64,000 nt of DNA from Acinetobacter geminorum (GCF_013009345.1 NZ_JABELE010000001.1:124001-188000), one strand, 5' to 3'; numbered from the stretch's first letter, positions 37,531 to 46,465 are shown. Notes: generated from the letters alone by a model not told the origin. Made by a program: numbers and translations.

Positions 37531-37778
37531 AGCCTACCTGATGATCAAATTGGAAAGGCGCAAATTATAGTCAATTTTTTTAAAAAAAACAAGATAGACA
37601 CACTTCTGCTAAAGCATCTGGTTAAAGTATGACTAATAAAAAAAGATGTAATTTTTTTCACAAAAGAAGTGTAATTCTGTTGTCAGTTTGGTCAATCAAC
37701 GCTAATCTAAAATCATAGTTATTAGGGACTGTTAATTGCATAAAGGTCAACAACCCTAAATATCAATGAAGTATCTAC

Positions 37779-38804
37779 ATGGAAGGGCACTGCGTGGGTC
37801 AGCTAACAGATGCATCAGTTGTATTACGCTTTGGCTATCAAGCGATTCGTCGTGCGGGTTTGCCAACAGAAGAAATATTAACCAAAGCGGGAGTTGCTTT
37901 AAATCAGGTCGATACCAATGCACGTACACCGTTAAGTGCACAGTACGCCTTTTGGACTGCCGCTCAGGAAGTCAGTAAAGATCCAGATATCGGTCTGCAT
38001 TTAGGTGAACATTTGCCTTTGTATCGAGGGCAGGTGATTGAACATTTATTTATTAGTAGTGAAACCTTTGGCGAAGGCTTAAAACGAGCCTTAGCTTATC
38101 AACGTCTCATTAGTGATGCATTTGATGCAAAACTAGTAGTGGAAGATGGTCGTTGTTATTTAACCAATGGCGAACAGATTGGTGCTGACAATCTCGTTAA
38201 TCGCCATTTCTCTGAATGTGCAATTTCGGGCGTGCTTAGATTTTTTAAGTTCATTACTGAAGGGCAATTTCATCCTATCTTCATCGATTTTAATTTTAGC
38301 GAAGGAGCTTCTGAGGATGAATATTTCCGTGTATTTGGCTGCCCGGTTAGCTTAGGTCAGAAAGAGACACGTTTATATTTTGACCCAGCTATTTTGGATT
38401 TCCAGCTTTGGCAGGCAGAGCCTGAGTTATTACAATTGCATGAGCAGCTCGCAATTGAAAAATTGCAGGAATTGGCTCGTTATGATCTGGTGGGTGAAGT
38501 TCGCCGTGCGATTGGTTCAACGCTTGAAAGCGGAGAAACAACATTAGAGACGGTTGCTGCCCAGTTGAATATTACACCGCGTCGTTTACGGACGCAGTTA
38601 AGTGAAGCAAATACCAGCTTCCAGCAAATACTTTCTGACTATCGTTGTCGTTTAGCTAAAAAGCTTCTAGCAAATACCAATGAGAGTGTTGAACGTATTG
38701 TGTATTTAACAGGTTTCTCTGAACCAAGTACGTTCTATCGTGCATTTAAGCGTTGGACGAATGAAACACCTGTGGAATACCGCAAGCGTAAACAGCATCG
38801 CTAG
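37779..38804 (+). CDS. AraC-family transcriptional regulator
   Basis: A 341-residue regulator with an N-terminal arabinose-binding-like domain of the AraC/OruR type (about 20-205) and a C-terminal double HTH (about 235-335; ETVAAQLNITPRRLRTQLSE and ESVERIVYLTGFSEPSTFYRAFKRWT). The C-terminal FKRWTNETPVEYRK is the family signature. No good ribosome binding site precedes ATG 37779; a GTG at 37794 is possible. The target is unknown. It is convergent with truA across a long hairpin. Confidence 0.83.
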   Translation: MEGHCVGQLTDASVVLRFGYQAIRRAGLPTEEILTKAGVALNQVDTNARTPLSAQYAFWTAAQEVSKDPDIGLHLGEHLPLYRGQVIEHLFISSETFGEGLKRALAYQRLISDAFDAKLVVEDGRCYLTNGEQIGADNLVNRHFSECAISGVLRFFKFITEGQFHPIFIDFNFSEGASEDEYFRVFGCPVSLGQKETRLYFDPAILDFQLWQAEPELLQLHEQLAIEKLQELARYDLVGEVRRAIGSTLESGETTLETVAAQLNITPRRLRTQLSEANTSFQQILSDYRCRLAKKLLANTNESVERIVYLTGFSEPSTFYRAFKRWTNETPVEYRKRKQHR

Positions 38805-38820
38805 ATAAGTATATGTAAAG

Positions 38821-38852
38821 TTGGCTAAGCTTACTCAGGTAAGTTTAGCCAA
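38821..38852. repeat. Long hairpin between convergent AraC gene and truA
   Basis: Arms of 14 bases, TTGGCTAAGCTTAC and GTAAGTTTAGCCAA, with one G-T mismatch and a TCAG loop. It overlaps the last codons of truA. No T-run on either side; it may still end both transcripts. Confidence 0.6.
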
Positions 38853-39628
38853 TGTGGCCCAAGTGGTGGCTGCGGCAAATCAAACTGCTCAGGATAATTA
38901 CACTGAATAAAATAAAGGCCATCGGGTGGAGCAGTTACCCCAGCTGCCTTACGATCCTGCGCTGCAAACATTGCATCGATATGATCAATCTCATACATAC
39001 CTTGACCAATTTCGAGTAAGCAACCGACAATATTACGCACCATATGGTGTAAAAAACCGTCTGCTTGAATATCTAACACCAAATAGCGACCATGTTCAAA
39101 TAGACGGCAATGCGTTACATGTCGTACAGGCTTATTGGACTGACATGCTGCTGCGCGAAAAGTTTCAAAGTTATGCGTTCCTTCAAATTTACTGGCAGCT
39201 TCAATCATCTTTTGCACATCTAGCTTTTGGTAAATGTGCGTAACTTGCTTGTGTAATAGTGCTGGGCGATGAGGTGCGTTATAGATGATATAGCGGTAAC
39301 GTCGAGCAGTCGCTTTAAAGCGGGCATGAAAACTTTCATCCATCAGTTTAATCCACTGAATGGAAATATCTTTAGGTAGTTGGCTATTTGCCCCTCTTAA
39401 CCACCCCGTTTCTGGACGAATGGCATTCGTATCGAAATGTGCCACCATGTTGGTTGCGTGTACTCCCGCATCAGTACGGCCCGCACCGTGAAGTGCAATG
39501 GGCTCATCTGCAATTTTACTCAGTACACGCTCGATCGTTTCTTGAACGCTGGCAACGCCTGGCTGTTGTGTTTGCCAACCTCGGTATTGAACTCCGCTAA
39601 ATTCAATACCGACCGCATAACGTTGCAT
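38831..39628 (-). CDS. truA: tRNA pseudouridine(38-40) synthase TruA
   Basis: A 265-residue enzyme modifying U38-U40 of tRNA anticodon arms. The catalytic aspartate is Asp53 in GAGRTDAGVHA. Other motifs are RRYRYIIYN and DGFLHHMVRNIVG. Its location downstream of asd and fimV matches the conserved asd-fimV-truA neighbourhood of Pseudomonas. The asparaginase gene ends 14 bases upstream on the same strand, so the two are co-transcribed. Confidence 0.94.
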   Translation of the reverse strand: MQRYAVGIEFSGVQYRGWQTQQPGVASVQETIERVLSKIADEPIALHGAGRTDAGVHATNMVAHFDTNAIRPETGWLRGANSQLPKDISIQWIKLMDESFHARFKATARRYRYIIYNAPHRPALLHKQVTHIYQKLDVQKMIEAASKFEGTHNFETFRAAACQSNKPVRHVTHCRLFEHGRYLVLDIQADGFLHHMVRNIVGCLLEIGQGMYEIDHIDAMFAAQDRKAAGVTAPPDGLYFIQCNYPEQFDLPQPPLGPHWLNLPE

Positions 39629-39642
39629 AGCTTTACCTCTAT

Positions 39643-40614
39643 TTAATGCAAATTTTCATTCCAATGGCTTAGCCATTGTTCTGGGGTTGGGTATTTTAAA
39701 TAGATTTGAAGTGCTTTTGCATAAAGATCTGCATGACTATGTGCATCACTAATGACAATTTTTGCAGTTTTAGCCCAGGCACTAATCGCATAACGTTGAT
39801 CAATACCACCGAATGTCACCTGAGTCGTAAGAATCGGAACGCAGCCACGTGTGTAAAGCTCATCTAATGTTGCGAGTAATTCTTGGTTTACTGCAATATT
39901 GCCAGTACCAAAACCTTGTAACACTAAAAAGTGTGGTGGGGCAGGAAGTAAGTGACGTAATTGCTGTACTAAGTGCTGTGTTGCAATCGGTTGCATCATC
40001 CAGTTTAAAATCTGGAAGGAAGCAGCTCGTTCAATTTGAGCATCTTGTACGATCAATTCATTTTGCTGAGGTGTAAACTCAGCTTCACTACTTAACCCTG
40101 AGAATGCATCGAGTTCAGTCGTATGCGTTTTTAATGCAGTTTGCGCATGGAATACTTGATGATGGAATGCGAGATAAGCTCCTACAGGTAGAACAATCAC
40201 TTGTTCTAATGCAAGATATAAGTTTTCAATTGCATCCGTAAATTCACGGGTATTATCACCTTGAATATTAAGTAACGGATATTGGCTACCGGTAATCACA
40301 ATATGACAGCTTTGGCCTAAAAAGCGAGCTAAGGTTGCAGCCGCATAACTGAGCGTGTCTGTACCATGAATAACAACGAAATGCTGGTAACCTTCAAGTT
40401 GTAGTTGTTGTATGCGTTGAATCAGGCGTAACCAGTCAGGTGCCGTACATGCACTGCTATCAACAATATTGGGTGCGGCAAAGCAGTCAACTGTTAAGTG
40501 TGGGGGAATCACTTTTTCAAGTTGAGGCAAGAATTGCTCATAAGGCATAGGAGCTAGAGGTTCACCAATGCAACCAAAAGTACCACCCATATAAAATAAG
40601 GCTATTTTTTTCAT
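39643..40614 (-). CDS. Type I asparaginase
   Basis: A 323-residue L-asparaginase-family protein. Active-site threonines are in YMGGTFG (near residue 12) and HGTDT (near 88), with the lysine of the second set further on. No signal peptide, so it is cytoplasmic, like type I enzymes. ATG 40614 (MKKIALFYMGG) was preferred; an ATG at 40629 is in frame but overlaps the T-run of the upstream terminator. Inserted between the fimV genes and truA. Substrate preference (Asn versus Gln) is not determined. Confidence 0.83.
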   Translation of the reverse strand: MKKIALFYMGGTFGCIGEPLAPMPYEQFLPQLEKVIPPHLTVDCFAAPNIVDSSACTAPDWLRLIQRIQQLQLEGYQHFVVIHGTDTLSYAAATLARFLGQSCHIVITGSQYPLLNIQGDNTREFTDAIENLYLALEQVIVLPVGAYLAFHHQVFHAQTALKTHTTELDAFSGLSSEAEFTPQQNELIVQDAQIERAASFQILNWMMQPIATQHLVQQLRHLLPAPPHFLVLQGFGTGNIAVNQELLATLDELYTRGCVPILTTQVTFGGIDQRYAISAWAKTAKIVISDAHSHADLYAKALQIYLKYPTPEQWLSHWNENLH

Positions 40615-40628
40615 ATTTTTTGCAGGCA

Positions 40629-40657
40629 TAAAAAAGCAGTCATCTCTGACTGCTTAT
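40629..40657 (-). terminator. Terminator between the fimV C-part and asparaginase
   Basis: Stem AAGCAGTCA/TGACTGCTT, loop TCTC-like, with six T on the reverse strand. Confidence 0.75.
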
Positions 40658-40673
40658 GGTAAATCGAACAGTT

Positions 40674-41966
40674 CTAAGAAGCTATGAGATTAAGTAAGTT
40701 TTTCGCGCGTTGTTGTTGTTCTGTGTTGAATTTTTGCTCATTGCTTGCCAATAAGGCTTGGGCTGATGGGTAAGCACCTAACTTGATATATTGCTCAGCC
40801 AGTTTTAAATCGAGTTCATTTTCATCTAACTGTTTTAACTCTGGAAAGGCTTCAAGAAGTGGATCTTTTATCTGATCTTGAACAGACTCTTTGCTTACTA
40901 AATCTATATGATTTTGAGTTTCAATCTCTGGTGCTATAACTAACGCAGACTCATCTAATGAGAACTCTAGAGGTGCGATTGGTGTCGTTTCTAATGGAGT
41001 TTGTTCTACTAATTTAAGTCCATCTAATGGTGGAACTTGTTCATTAGATTTCGACTCTGTATTTGGCGGATTTAATTCAAGATTAAAATCTAATGTATTG
41101 GCGTTATTCTCTTGATTTGCTGGTACTTCTACTACTTGAGTTTTTTCCTTAGTTTCATATAAAGGTGCCAAGTCAAAAGAAAACTCTAAATCAGCTAGAT
41201 CGTTTTTTTCTTGAGATGACGATAAATCTAGTACTTCTTGCGATGTTGATAATTCTGGTTCGTGTACAGGTTGGCTAGTATTTTCTGTAACTGCAGTTTG
41301 TTCAAATGAAAAGTTAAATTCTAAAGGTTCAACTTCAACAGTAGGTTCTTGTTTTACAGGTGTATAGTCTTTCTGCAAGTCATCAAAAGAAGTTTCAGGA
41401 GAACTTGTTGTTAACTGATCAAACTGAGCAGTTGTGTCTGGAGTATCTTTGGGTTCTTCATATGTTTTAGCTTGAGGAAAATCAATAGCATCGGGTTGTC
41501 TTGATGACTCATATTCTTTTTTTCTAGCTTCTGCTTGAGTAGCTATTTCATTTAATGCCAAGCTGCGAATATGACTAACAAGTTGCTGAATCGCAAATTC
41601 ATCTTTTTGAGCAATATGAATCTCAAGAAGTAATAAATACAGTTCATGTTGGGTATTATCTTTTTTCAGCGCTTGATTGACTTGAGCTTCAGCGGCTGAG
41701 AATTGTCTTTCTCGAATGAGCTGTAGAATGGTTTGACGTAAAACTTCTGGTACAGGATTACTTTGTGGAAGAGCGGGAGCCGCTTCTTCAACCACATTTA
41801 CTTTACTCTTTTCACGCGAGTTTTTATTCGATTTAGCATTCGCTTTTTTATTACTTTTTCTATTTACCGTCTTCGGGGAAGTGGCCTCTTGTTTTTGATT
41901 ATTCTCGCGCTTTTTTAAAACAACAGCGACCACGAGCAATATGATAAACGGAATCACATATAACAT
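40674..41966 (-). CDS. FimV C-terminal (cytoplasmic TPR) protein, separate gene
   Basis: A 430-residue protein with one N-terminal membrane segment (residues 2-17, LYVIPFIILLVVAVVL), then a K/N/S-rich basic stretch. A helical TPR-like block follows (about 70-150, QTILQLIRERQFSAAEAQVNQALKK), then a long acidic low-complexity region with repeats of the type LDFNLELNPP/LEFSFDLAPL. It ends in a FimV C-terminal domain (ENELDLKLAEQYIKLGAYPSAQALL). This is the cytoplasmic half of Pseudomonas FimV, which binds type IV pilus and cAMP-signalling proteins. It has its own strong ribosome binding site (AAGGGGAAAGTA) and starts 61 bases after the N-part stop. Confidence 0.78.
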   Translation of the reverse strand: MLYVIPFIILLVVAVVLKKRENNQKQEATSPKTVNRKSNKKANAKSNKNSREKSKVNVVEEAAPALPQSNPVPEVLRQTILQLIRERQFSAAEAQVNQALKKDNTQHELYLLLLEIHIAQKDEFAIQQLVSHIRSLALNEIATQAEARKKEYESSRQPDAIDFPQAKTYEEPKDTPDTTAQFDQLTTSSPETSFDDLQKDYTPVKQEPTVEVEPLEFNFSFEQTAVTENTSQPVHEPELSTSQEVLDLSSSQEKNDLADLEFSFDLAPLYETKEKTQVVEVPANQENNANTLDFNLELNPPNTESKSNEQVPPLDGLKLVEQTPLETTPIAPLEFSLDESALVIAPEIETQNHIDLVSKESVQDQIKDPLLEAFPELKQLDENELDLKLAEQYIKLGAYPSAQALLASNEQKFNTEQQQRAKNLLNLIAS

Positions 41967-42027
41967 TACTTTCCCCTTAAAAAAATAAATATTTGCAATA
42001 TTAAAGTCAGCTAACTCTGGTTTTAAC

Positions 42028-43389
42028 TTAATGTTTTTGCTTATGAGCCTGTTGCTGTGCTTGTAACTGCTGTTGTAACTCTGCTAAACGCGCATTCAAA
42101 AGTTGAATACGTTGGTCTTTTAAACGTAAAGTTTGATTTAGTTTGGTTACATTCCTTTGTAATGTAACGGTTTTTTCTCTTGTTGTCATAACTTTTACTG
42201 CTAACTCAGTATTGTTTTGACTTTGTTGTGTGCTCTTTTTAGCACTCCCATGGCTAGAATTTTGGCTGTTTTCAGCCACGATACTCATTTCCGCTTGTTG
42301 TAAACGGTATTTGGTTTTGCCAGAAGTTGATTTTGCAGTATGTGCGATATCTGATTTTGACTTGTTTTGCTGAGGTTTGGCAGTAGGAGAGTGAGTTAGG
42401 TTAAGGGCGACTCCCTGACGTAAACGGTTTACATCACCTTGAATAAAAGCATGTCGGTTTTGTGTTTGAATATCATGCATGACTTTCGCAACAGGTTGTT
42501 TTGTTTTTGCTGCAATACGATTGGCAATGCTCCATAAAGACTCATTTCGCTGTACCACATATTTACCTGATGATGCTGGTCCTTTGTAGGAACTTAACGA
42601 TTGTTTCTTCGCAGGATTTTGGTTGAGAGTCTTTTTAGATGGTGATTTCTTTTGCGATATTAGATTCTTGATAGGAGTTTTGGGTGAATCATTTGTATCT
42701 GTCTTAGGAGGAGTCGATTTAATTTGATTTTCTATTACTGTCTGATTAGGAGCAGTAGCTGTTGCAACTTGTTGAGTAATCTGAGTGGAAGTGTTTTCAC
42801 TAAGCGTGTTAGATGAATTTGTATTTATAGCTGGAGCAGTTCCAGAACTAATATTAAGGCTATGTTCATTATTCGAATTATTTGTAGTTAAGGCAGAAGT
42901 TGGTGATGCATATCGAGTACTTTCTGGCAGATTTAGAGCAATGTCTTTTTCATTGACAATAAACTGAGGTGATAAAGTAGTTTCGTTATTTTCAGTCTTT
43001 TTTATAGAAGAAGGCTTAATTAAAGTTTTAATATGCTGCAAACGTGTGGCAGAACCTTCACTAATTTTCACCACAATATTGAGTTCAGGATCAAGAATAG
43101 GGCGAGATGAGGTAATAACAATAACCCCTGAACCTTGACCGTTTTGGCGTGTATAAAAATTAAGATTTCCTGGAGGCTGATGAGACACACCTAGAGTACT
43201 TAAATCTTCAGGAGTTGCTAAACTGACTTGTAAAGTTGCGTTAGGGTCAGCTTTTTGGAAATTCATTTCTGCATATAACAAATCGCCAGGTGCGGACTGA
43301 ATTTGTATAGGGTCTAATGTAATCGCATAAAGAGAAGGCGAAGACATAATGGTGAAAATGGCAATTTTTAATTTGTTATAAACAGTCAT
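42028..43389 (-). CDS. fimV: FimV N-terminal (periplasmic LysM) protein, separate gene
   Basis: A 453-residue secreted protein: signal peptide (1-22, cleavage after LYA); the FimV N-terminal beta domain (about 23-120; LDPIQIQSAPGDLLYAEM and GSGVIVITSSRPILDPEL); a Ser/Thr/Asn-rich linker; a FimV-type LysM domain (about 275-335; YVVQRNESLWSIANRIA and the HAFIQGDVNRLRQG end); and a C-terminal coiled coil (about 390-450). It stops where Pseudomonas FimV would enter its membrane segment. FimV LysM domains bind peptidoglycan and help type IV pilus secretin assembly and polar localisation. It follows asd, the conserved position of fimV. Confidence 0.8.
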   Translation of the reverse strand: MTVYNKLKIAIFTIMSSPSLYAITLDPIQIQSAPGDLLYAEMNFQKADPNATLQVSLATPEDLSTLGVSHQPPGNLNFYTRQNGQGSGVIVITSSRPILDPELNIVVKISEGSATRLQHIKTLIKPSSIKKTENNETTLSPQFIVNEKDIALNLPESTRYASPTSALTTNNSNNEHSLNISSGTAPAINTNSSNTLSENTSTQITQQVATATAPNQTVIENQIKSTPPKTDTNDSPKTPIKNLISQKKSPSKKTLNQNPAKKQSLSSYKGPASSGKYVVQRNESLWSIANRIAAKTKQPVAKVMHDIQTQNRHAFIQGDVNRLRQGVALNLTHSPTAKPQQNKSKSDIAHTAKSTSGKTKYRLQQAEMSIVAENSQNSSHGSAKKSTQQSQNNTELAVKVMTTREKTVTLQRNVTKLNQTLRLKDQRIQLLNARLAELQQQLQAQQQAHKQKH

Positions 43390-43480
43390 CTCAATCCATG
43401 ACCTAATAAGTCGTAAAGTCGTTCAAAATTATACAATAATGAAATGTAAATAAATTGTAAAATTTTCACAAACCAGTTAC

Positions 43481-43514
43481 GAAAAAGCCGATCTAATGTG
43501 ATCGGCTTTTTATT
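43481..43514. terminator. Terminator after asd
   Basis: Stem AAAAAGCCGATC/GATCGGCTTTTT with loop TAATGT. It separates asd from fimV, which then needs its own promoter in 43390-43480. Confidence 0.88.
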
Positions 43515-43537
43515 TTGACTGAATAATTCAAATCAAA

Positions 43538-44656
43538 TTATGAGCTTTTGTATTCTACTAAGATGCGTAACATACGACGTAAAGGCTCAGCAGCACCCCA
43601 AAGTAACTGGTCACCCACTGTAAATGCACCTAGATATTCTTTACCCATGTTGAGTTTACGTAGACGACCTACAGGCACAGTTAAAGTACCAGTTACAGCA
43701 ACAGGTGTAAGGTCAGTCATAGACGCTTCACGAGTGTTTGGTACAACTTTCGCCCATTGACTTGAAGTACGAATCATATCTTCGATTTCATCAAGTGGTA
43801 CATCTTTTTTCAACTTGATTGTCAGTGCTTGAGAATGGCAACGCATCGCACCAATACGGACACAATGGCCGTCGATAGGAACAATTTGTGAGTTACCCAA
43901 GATCTTGTTGGTTTCAACTTGACCTTTCCACTCTTCTTTTGACTGACCGCTTTCAAGTTGCTTATCAATATAAGGAATCAATGAACCAGCTAATGGCACA
44001 CCAAAGTTTGCAGATGGGAAACCTTCACCACGTTGTAACTCGGCAACTTGACGATCAATATCCAAAATTGCAGATTTAGGATCATCCAACAATGTTTTAG
44101 TATTGTTGTATAAATAGCCCATACCAGTTAGTAGCTCACGCATGTTTTGTGCGCCAGCGCCTGATGCTGCTTGATAAGTCATAGCAGTCATCCACTCCAC
44201 CAAATTATTTTGGAAAAGTGAACCTACACCCATCAACATAAGTGATACTGTACAGTTACCACCTACGAAAGTTTTGGTACCGTTAACCAAACCATCTTTG
44301 ATGACGTTAAGGTTTACTGGGTCAAGAACGATGATTGCATCATCTGACATACGTAAAGTTGAAGCTGCGTCAATCCAGTAACCATCCCAACCAGTCGCTT
44401 TTAACTGTGGGAAAACCTCAGACGTATAGTCACCACCTTGACAGGTAATAATGACATCCATTTGCTTCAGACTATTAATGTCTGTAGCTTCCATAAGTGC
44501 TGGGGCAGTCTTACCACCAAATGAAGGAGCTTCACCACCTGCATTACTGGTAGAGAAATAAAATGGCTCAATATGAGCAAGATCATTCTCTTCAACCATA
44601 CGTTGCATAAGGACGGAACCGACCATCCCGCGCCAACCGACCAGACCTACTTTCAT
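43538..44656 (-). CDS. asd: Aspartate-semialdehyde dehydrogenase
   Basis: A 372-residue enzyme reducing aspartyl phosphate to the semialdehyde for lysine, threonine, methionine and diaminopimelate. NADP motif KVGLVGWRGMVGSVL at the start; catalytic cysteine in FVGGNCTVSLML (near 135); catalytic histidine in IPIDGHCVRIGAMRCHSQA. The frame opens at 44725, but ATG 44656 follows GAGGCAAAATGAC and is the family start. Upstream of fimV, as in Pseudomonas. Confidence 0.96.
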   Translation of the reverse strand: MKVGLVGWRGMVGSVLMQRMVEENDLAHIEPFYFSTSNAGGEAPSFGGKTAPALMEATDINSLKQMDVIITCQGGDYTSEVFPQLKATGWDGYWIDAASTLRMSDDAIIVLDPVNLNVIKDGLVNGTKTFVGGNCTVSLMLMGVGSLFQNNLVEWMTAMTYQAASGAGAQNMRELLTGMGYLYNNTKTLLDDPKSAILDIDRQVAELQRGEGFPSANFGVPLAGSLIPYIDKQLESGQSKEEWKGQVETNKILGNSQIVPIDGHCVRIGAMRCHSQALTIKLKKDVPLDEIEDMIRTSSQWAKVVPNTREASMTDLTPVAVTGTLTVPVGRLRKLNMGKEYLGAFTVGDQLLWGAAEPLRRMLRILVEYKSS

Positions 44657-44842
44657 GTCATTTTGCCTCGGTGCGTTAAAATTGTTAGGGGGAGTTGAGT
44701 GTATCAAAAGTGTCCACAACTGCAAGCGTTACAGAAACAAAACACCATCTTTATTGAGTAGAATATCTTGTTTATGTTACATACAAAATTGATAAAGATG
44801 ACAAAACTTTAAAAAACAAATCATCTTAAAAGAGAAAATTCA

Positions 44843-45952
44843 ATGATTTATATCGAAGTTCTAGCTAGTCTGGTGATTTGGTTGAGTTTCTGGTCACTTA
44901 TTCCTCGTGATGAGTGGTGGTTTCGTGGTGCCGACTTCCCTCGGTTGCAGATTTTATTTGTTGGTCTGTTAGCCTTTGTAGGCATGTTGTTTTGGCCCAC
45001 CGAATGGAATCTCTGGCGTGAAGTAGTGCTGGCTGTGCTCATCGCTGCCATTGCCTACCAGCTTAAAATGATTTTGCCTTATACCTTGTTTTGGAAAAAA
45101 CAGGTTAAACAGGTAAAGCAGTCTCAATTAGATCCACAAAAGCAGATTTCATTAATCGTTTCAAATGTTCTAACCCCAAATGATAAATATCATTTATTGC
45201 TTGAACAGATCAGCGCATTAAAACCTGATTTATTACTTACCCTAGAAAGTGATAAGACATGGGAAAATGCGTTAAGGGAGATTGAAAGTGACTATCCTTA
45301 TCGTGTTCCTGTGCCTTTAGATAATCTATACGGCATGCATTTATATAGTCGACTGCCTTTATCAAATACTGAAGTTAAATTTATTCTCAGTGATGAAATT
45401 CCCTCTATACATACCACTGTTACTTTGAGATCTGGTATGCCTGTTCAACTCTATTGTTTGCATCCTAAGCCACCTAGTCCGACTGAGGCGAAGGATTCGA
45501 CTTTACGCGATGCAGAGCTTTTAATTGTTGGTGATCAAATTAAAGATCTAGATGAAAGCTGTATTGTGATGGGAGATTTAAACGATGTAGCATGGTCGCG
45601 TACTACGCGTTTATTTCAACGAATTAGTGGATTACTTGATCCGCGTGTTGGGCGACATTTCATTAATACTTTTCATGCAGATTATCCATTGCTGCGCTGG
45701 TCTTTAGACCATATTTTTCATAGTACCGATTTCGGTTTGGTGAAGATGCAACGTTTGCCTCATATTGGATCTGATCATTTTCCTGTCTATGTGGTTTTAC
45801 AGACTGGTCGTATATTTGAGCATATACAAGAGGAACTGGAGCAAACTCAAGATGATGAAGAAGAGGCGCAAAGAGCCATCCAAGAAGGAATTGCAAAGGC
45901 TGAAGCTGAAGAAAAAGTAGTGACTGATAAAATTGCACAGCCTTATAAATAA
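44843..45952 (+). CDS. Membrane-anchored endonuclease/exonuclease/phosphatase (EEP) family protein
   Basis: A 369-residue protein with two or three N-terminal membrane segments (about 2-20, 32-50, 56-80) and a cytoplasmic or periplasmic EEP domain. EEP motifs are LIVSNVLTP near 102, the metal-binding glutamate in LLLTLESDK, VMGDLNDVAW, RWSLDHIFH and GSDHFPVYV. A Glu/Ala-rich helical tail ends the protein. The family includes nucleases and phosphodiesterases; membrane forms like YafD are of unclear substrate. The candidate small-RNA control region begins 20 bases after its stop. Confidence 0.83.
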   Translation: MIYIEVLASLVIWLSFWSLIPRDEWWFRGADFPRLQILFVGLLAFVGMLFWPTEWNLWREVVLAVLIAAIAYQLKMILPYTLFWKKQVKQVKQSQLDPQKQISLIVSNVLTPNDKYHLLLEQISALKPDLLLTLESDKTWENALREIESDYPYRVPVPLDNLYGMHLYSRLPLSNTEVKFILSDEIPSIHTTVTLRSGMPVQLYCLHPKPPSPTEAKDSTLRDAELLIVGDQIKDLDESCIVMGDLNDVAWSRTTRLFQRISGLLDPRVGRHFINTFHADYPLLRWSLDHIFHSTDFGLVKMQRLPHIGSDHFPVYVVLQTGRIFEHIQEELEQTQDDEEEAQRAIQEGIAKAEAEEKVVTDKIAQPYK

Positions 45953-45971
45953 AAAAGAATATAAAAAATGA

Positions 45972-45989
45972 TGTAAGCAATATCGTACA
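45972..45989 (+). promoter_or_regulatory. GacA-type upstream activating sequence (candidate)
   Basis: TGTAAG-N6-CGTACA, one mismatch from the GacA site TGTAAG-N6-CTTACA known upstream of rsmY and rsmZ in Pseudomonas. Its centre lies about 65 bases before the predicted start of the GGA-rich RNA, the distance expected for such sites. Confidence 0.65.
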
Positions 45990-46010
45990 AAGATTTGAGT
46001 CTAGGGCGAA

Positions 46011-46039
46011 TAGGCAGAGGGTTATAAAAACCTTATTCT
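46011..46039 (+). promoter_or_regulatory. Predicted promoter of the GGA-rich small RNA
   Basis: -35 TAGGCA (46011-46016), 17-base spacer, -10 TATTCT (46034-46039); each agrees with the sigma-70 consensus at four of six positions, as expected of an activated promoter. Start near 46046. Confidence 0.55.
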
Positions 46040-46045
46040 ACATTC

Positions 46046-46219
46046 ATCGGCACACGGAACCGGGAATGGATAATCCCACGTAAGGATACACAAAGCTGAT
46101 ATGGAATAGCATCACGGATCAGATGTTGGAACGGAAACGATAAAAATAACTATTAACCTGAAAGCACAACCTCATTTACCCGAGTTTTGCAGGACGCAGA
46201 ACTCGGGTTGATATTTTTA
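46046..46219 (+). ncRNA. Candidate CsrA/RsmA-sequestering small RNA (RsmZ/CsrB-like)
   Basis: A predicted RNA of about 170 nt with nine GGA motifs (at 46056, 46063, 46068, 46084, 46103, 46116, 46128, 46133 and 46192). Six fit ANGGA with a following A or T. Several lie in small hairpin loops: GGGA/TCCC enclosing ATGGATAA (46062-46077), GTA/TAC enclosing AGGA (46080-46089), GCT/AGC enclosing ATGGA (46095-46110) and CATC/GATG enclosing ACGGATCA (46110-46125). The last GGA is in the loop of the 3' terminator stem. This density, the loop placement, the terminator and the upstream GacA-like box are the defining features of RsmX/Y/Z and CsrB RNAs, which titrate the translational repressor CsrA. Identification is by architecture only. 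Confidence 0.72.
46178..46219 (+). terminator. Terminator hairpin of the small RNA
   Basis: A 13-bp stem (46178-46190 with 46196-46208, one G-U pair) with loop AGGAC, then ATATTTTTAT. Confidence 0.75.
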
Positions 46220-46465
46220 TATCCCTTATTTAATTCTGTGTAAATAAAATAAATATTTTTAAGCTAATCTTAATGTTTAAATCTATTTAATAATCAATAA
46301 ATATCCATGTGTTTTTGTATAAATCTCAGCAATTTCCAATGAAAAAAAATATAAAAATTTTTTTTATTAAGTTTTTGTTTTTATAGAATATTAATGAATA
46401 AACATAGGCTTTGATCTATTTAAAGATAAATTCGACTTGTTTAATTAATAAATCTCAATAGAATG
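46220..46465. other. AT-rich spacer upstream of gltP
   Basis: About 245 bases, very AT-rich, with homopolymer A and T runs. No gene, repeat or RNA recognised; it may hold a gltP promoter. Confidence 0.4.

Noticed and set aside
40674..43389. The fimV split as a frameshift or sequencing error
   Set aside because: Both parts have complete ends, a 61-base spacer and a strong separate ribosome binding site; no reading frame joins them.
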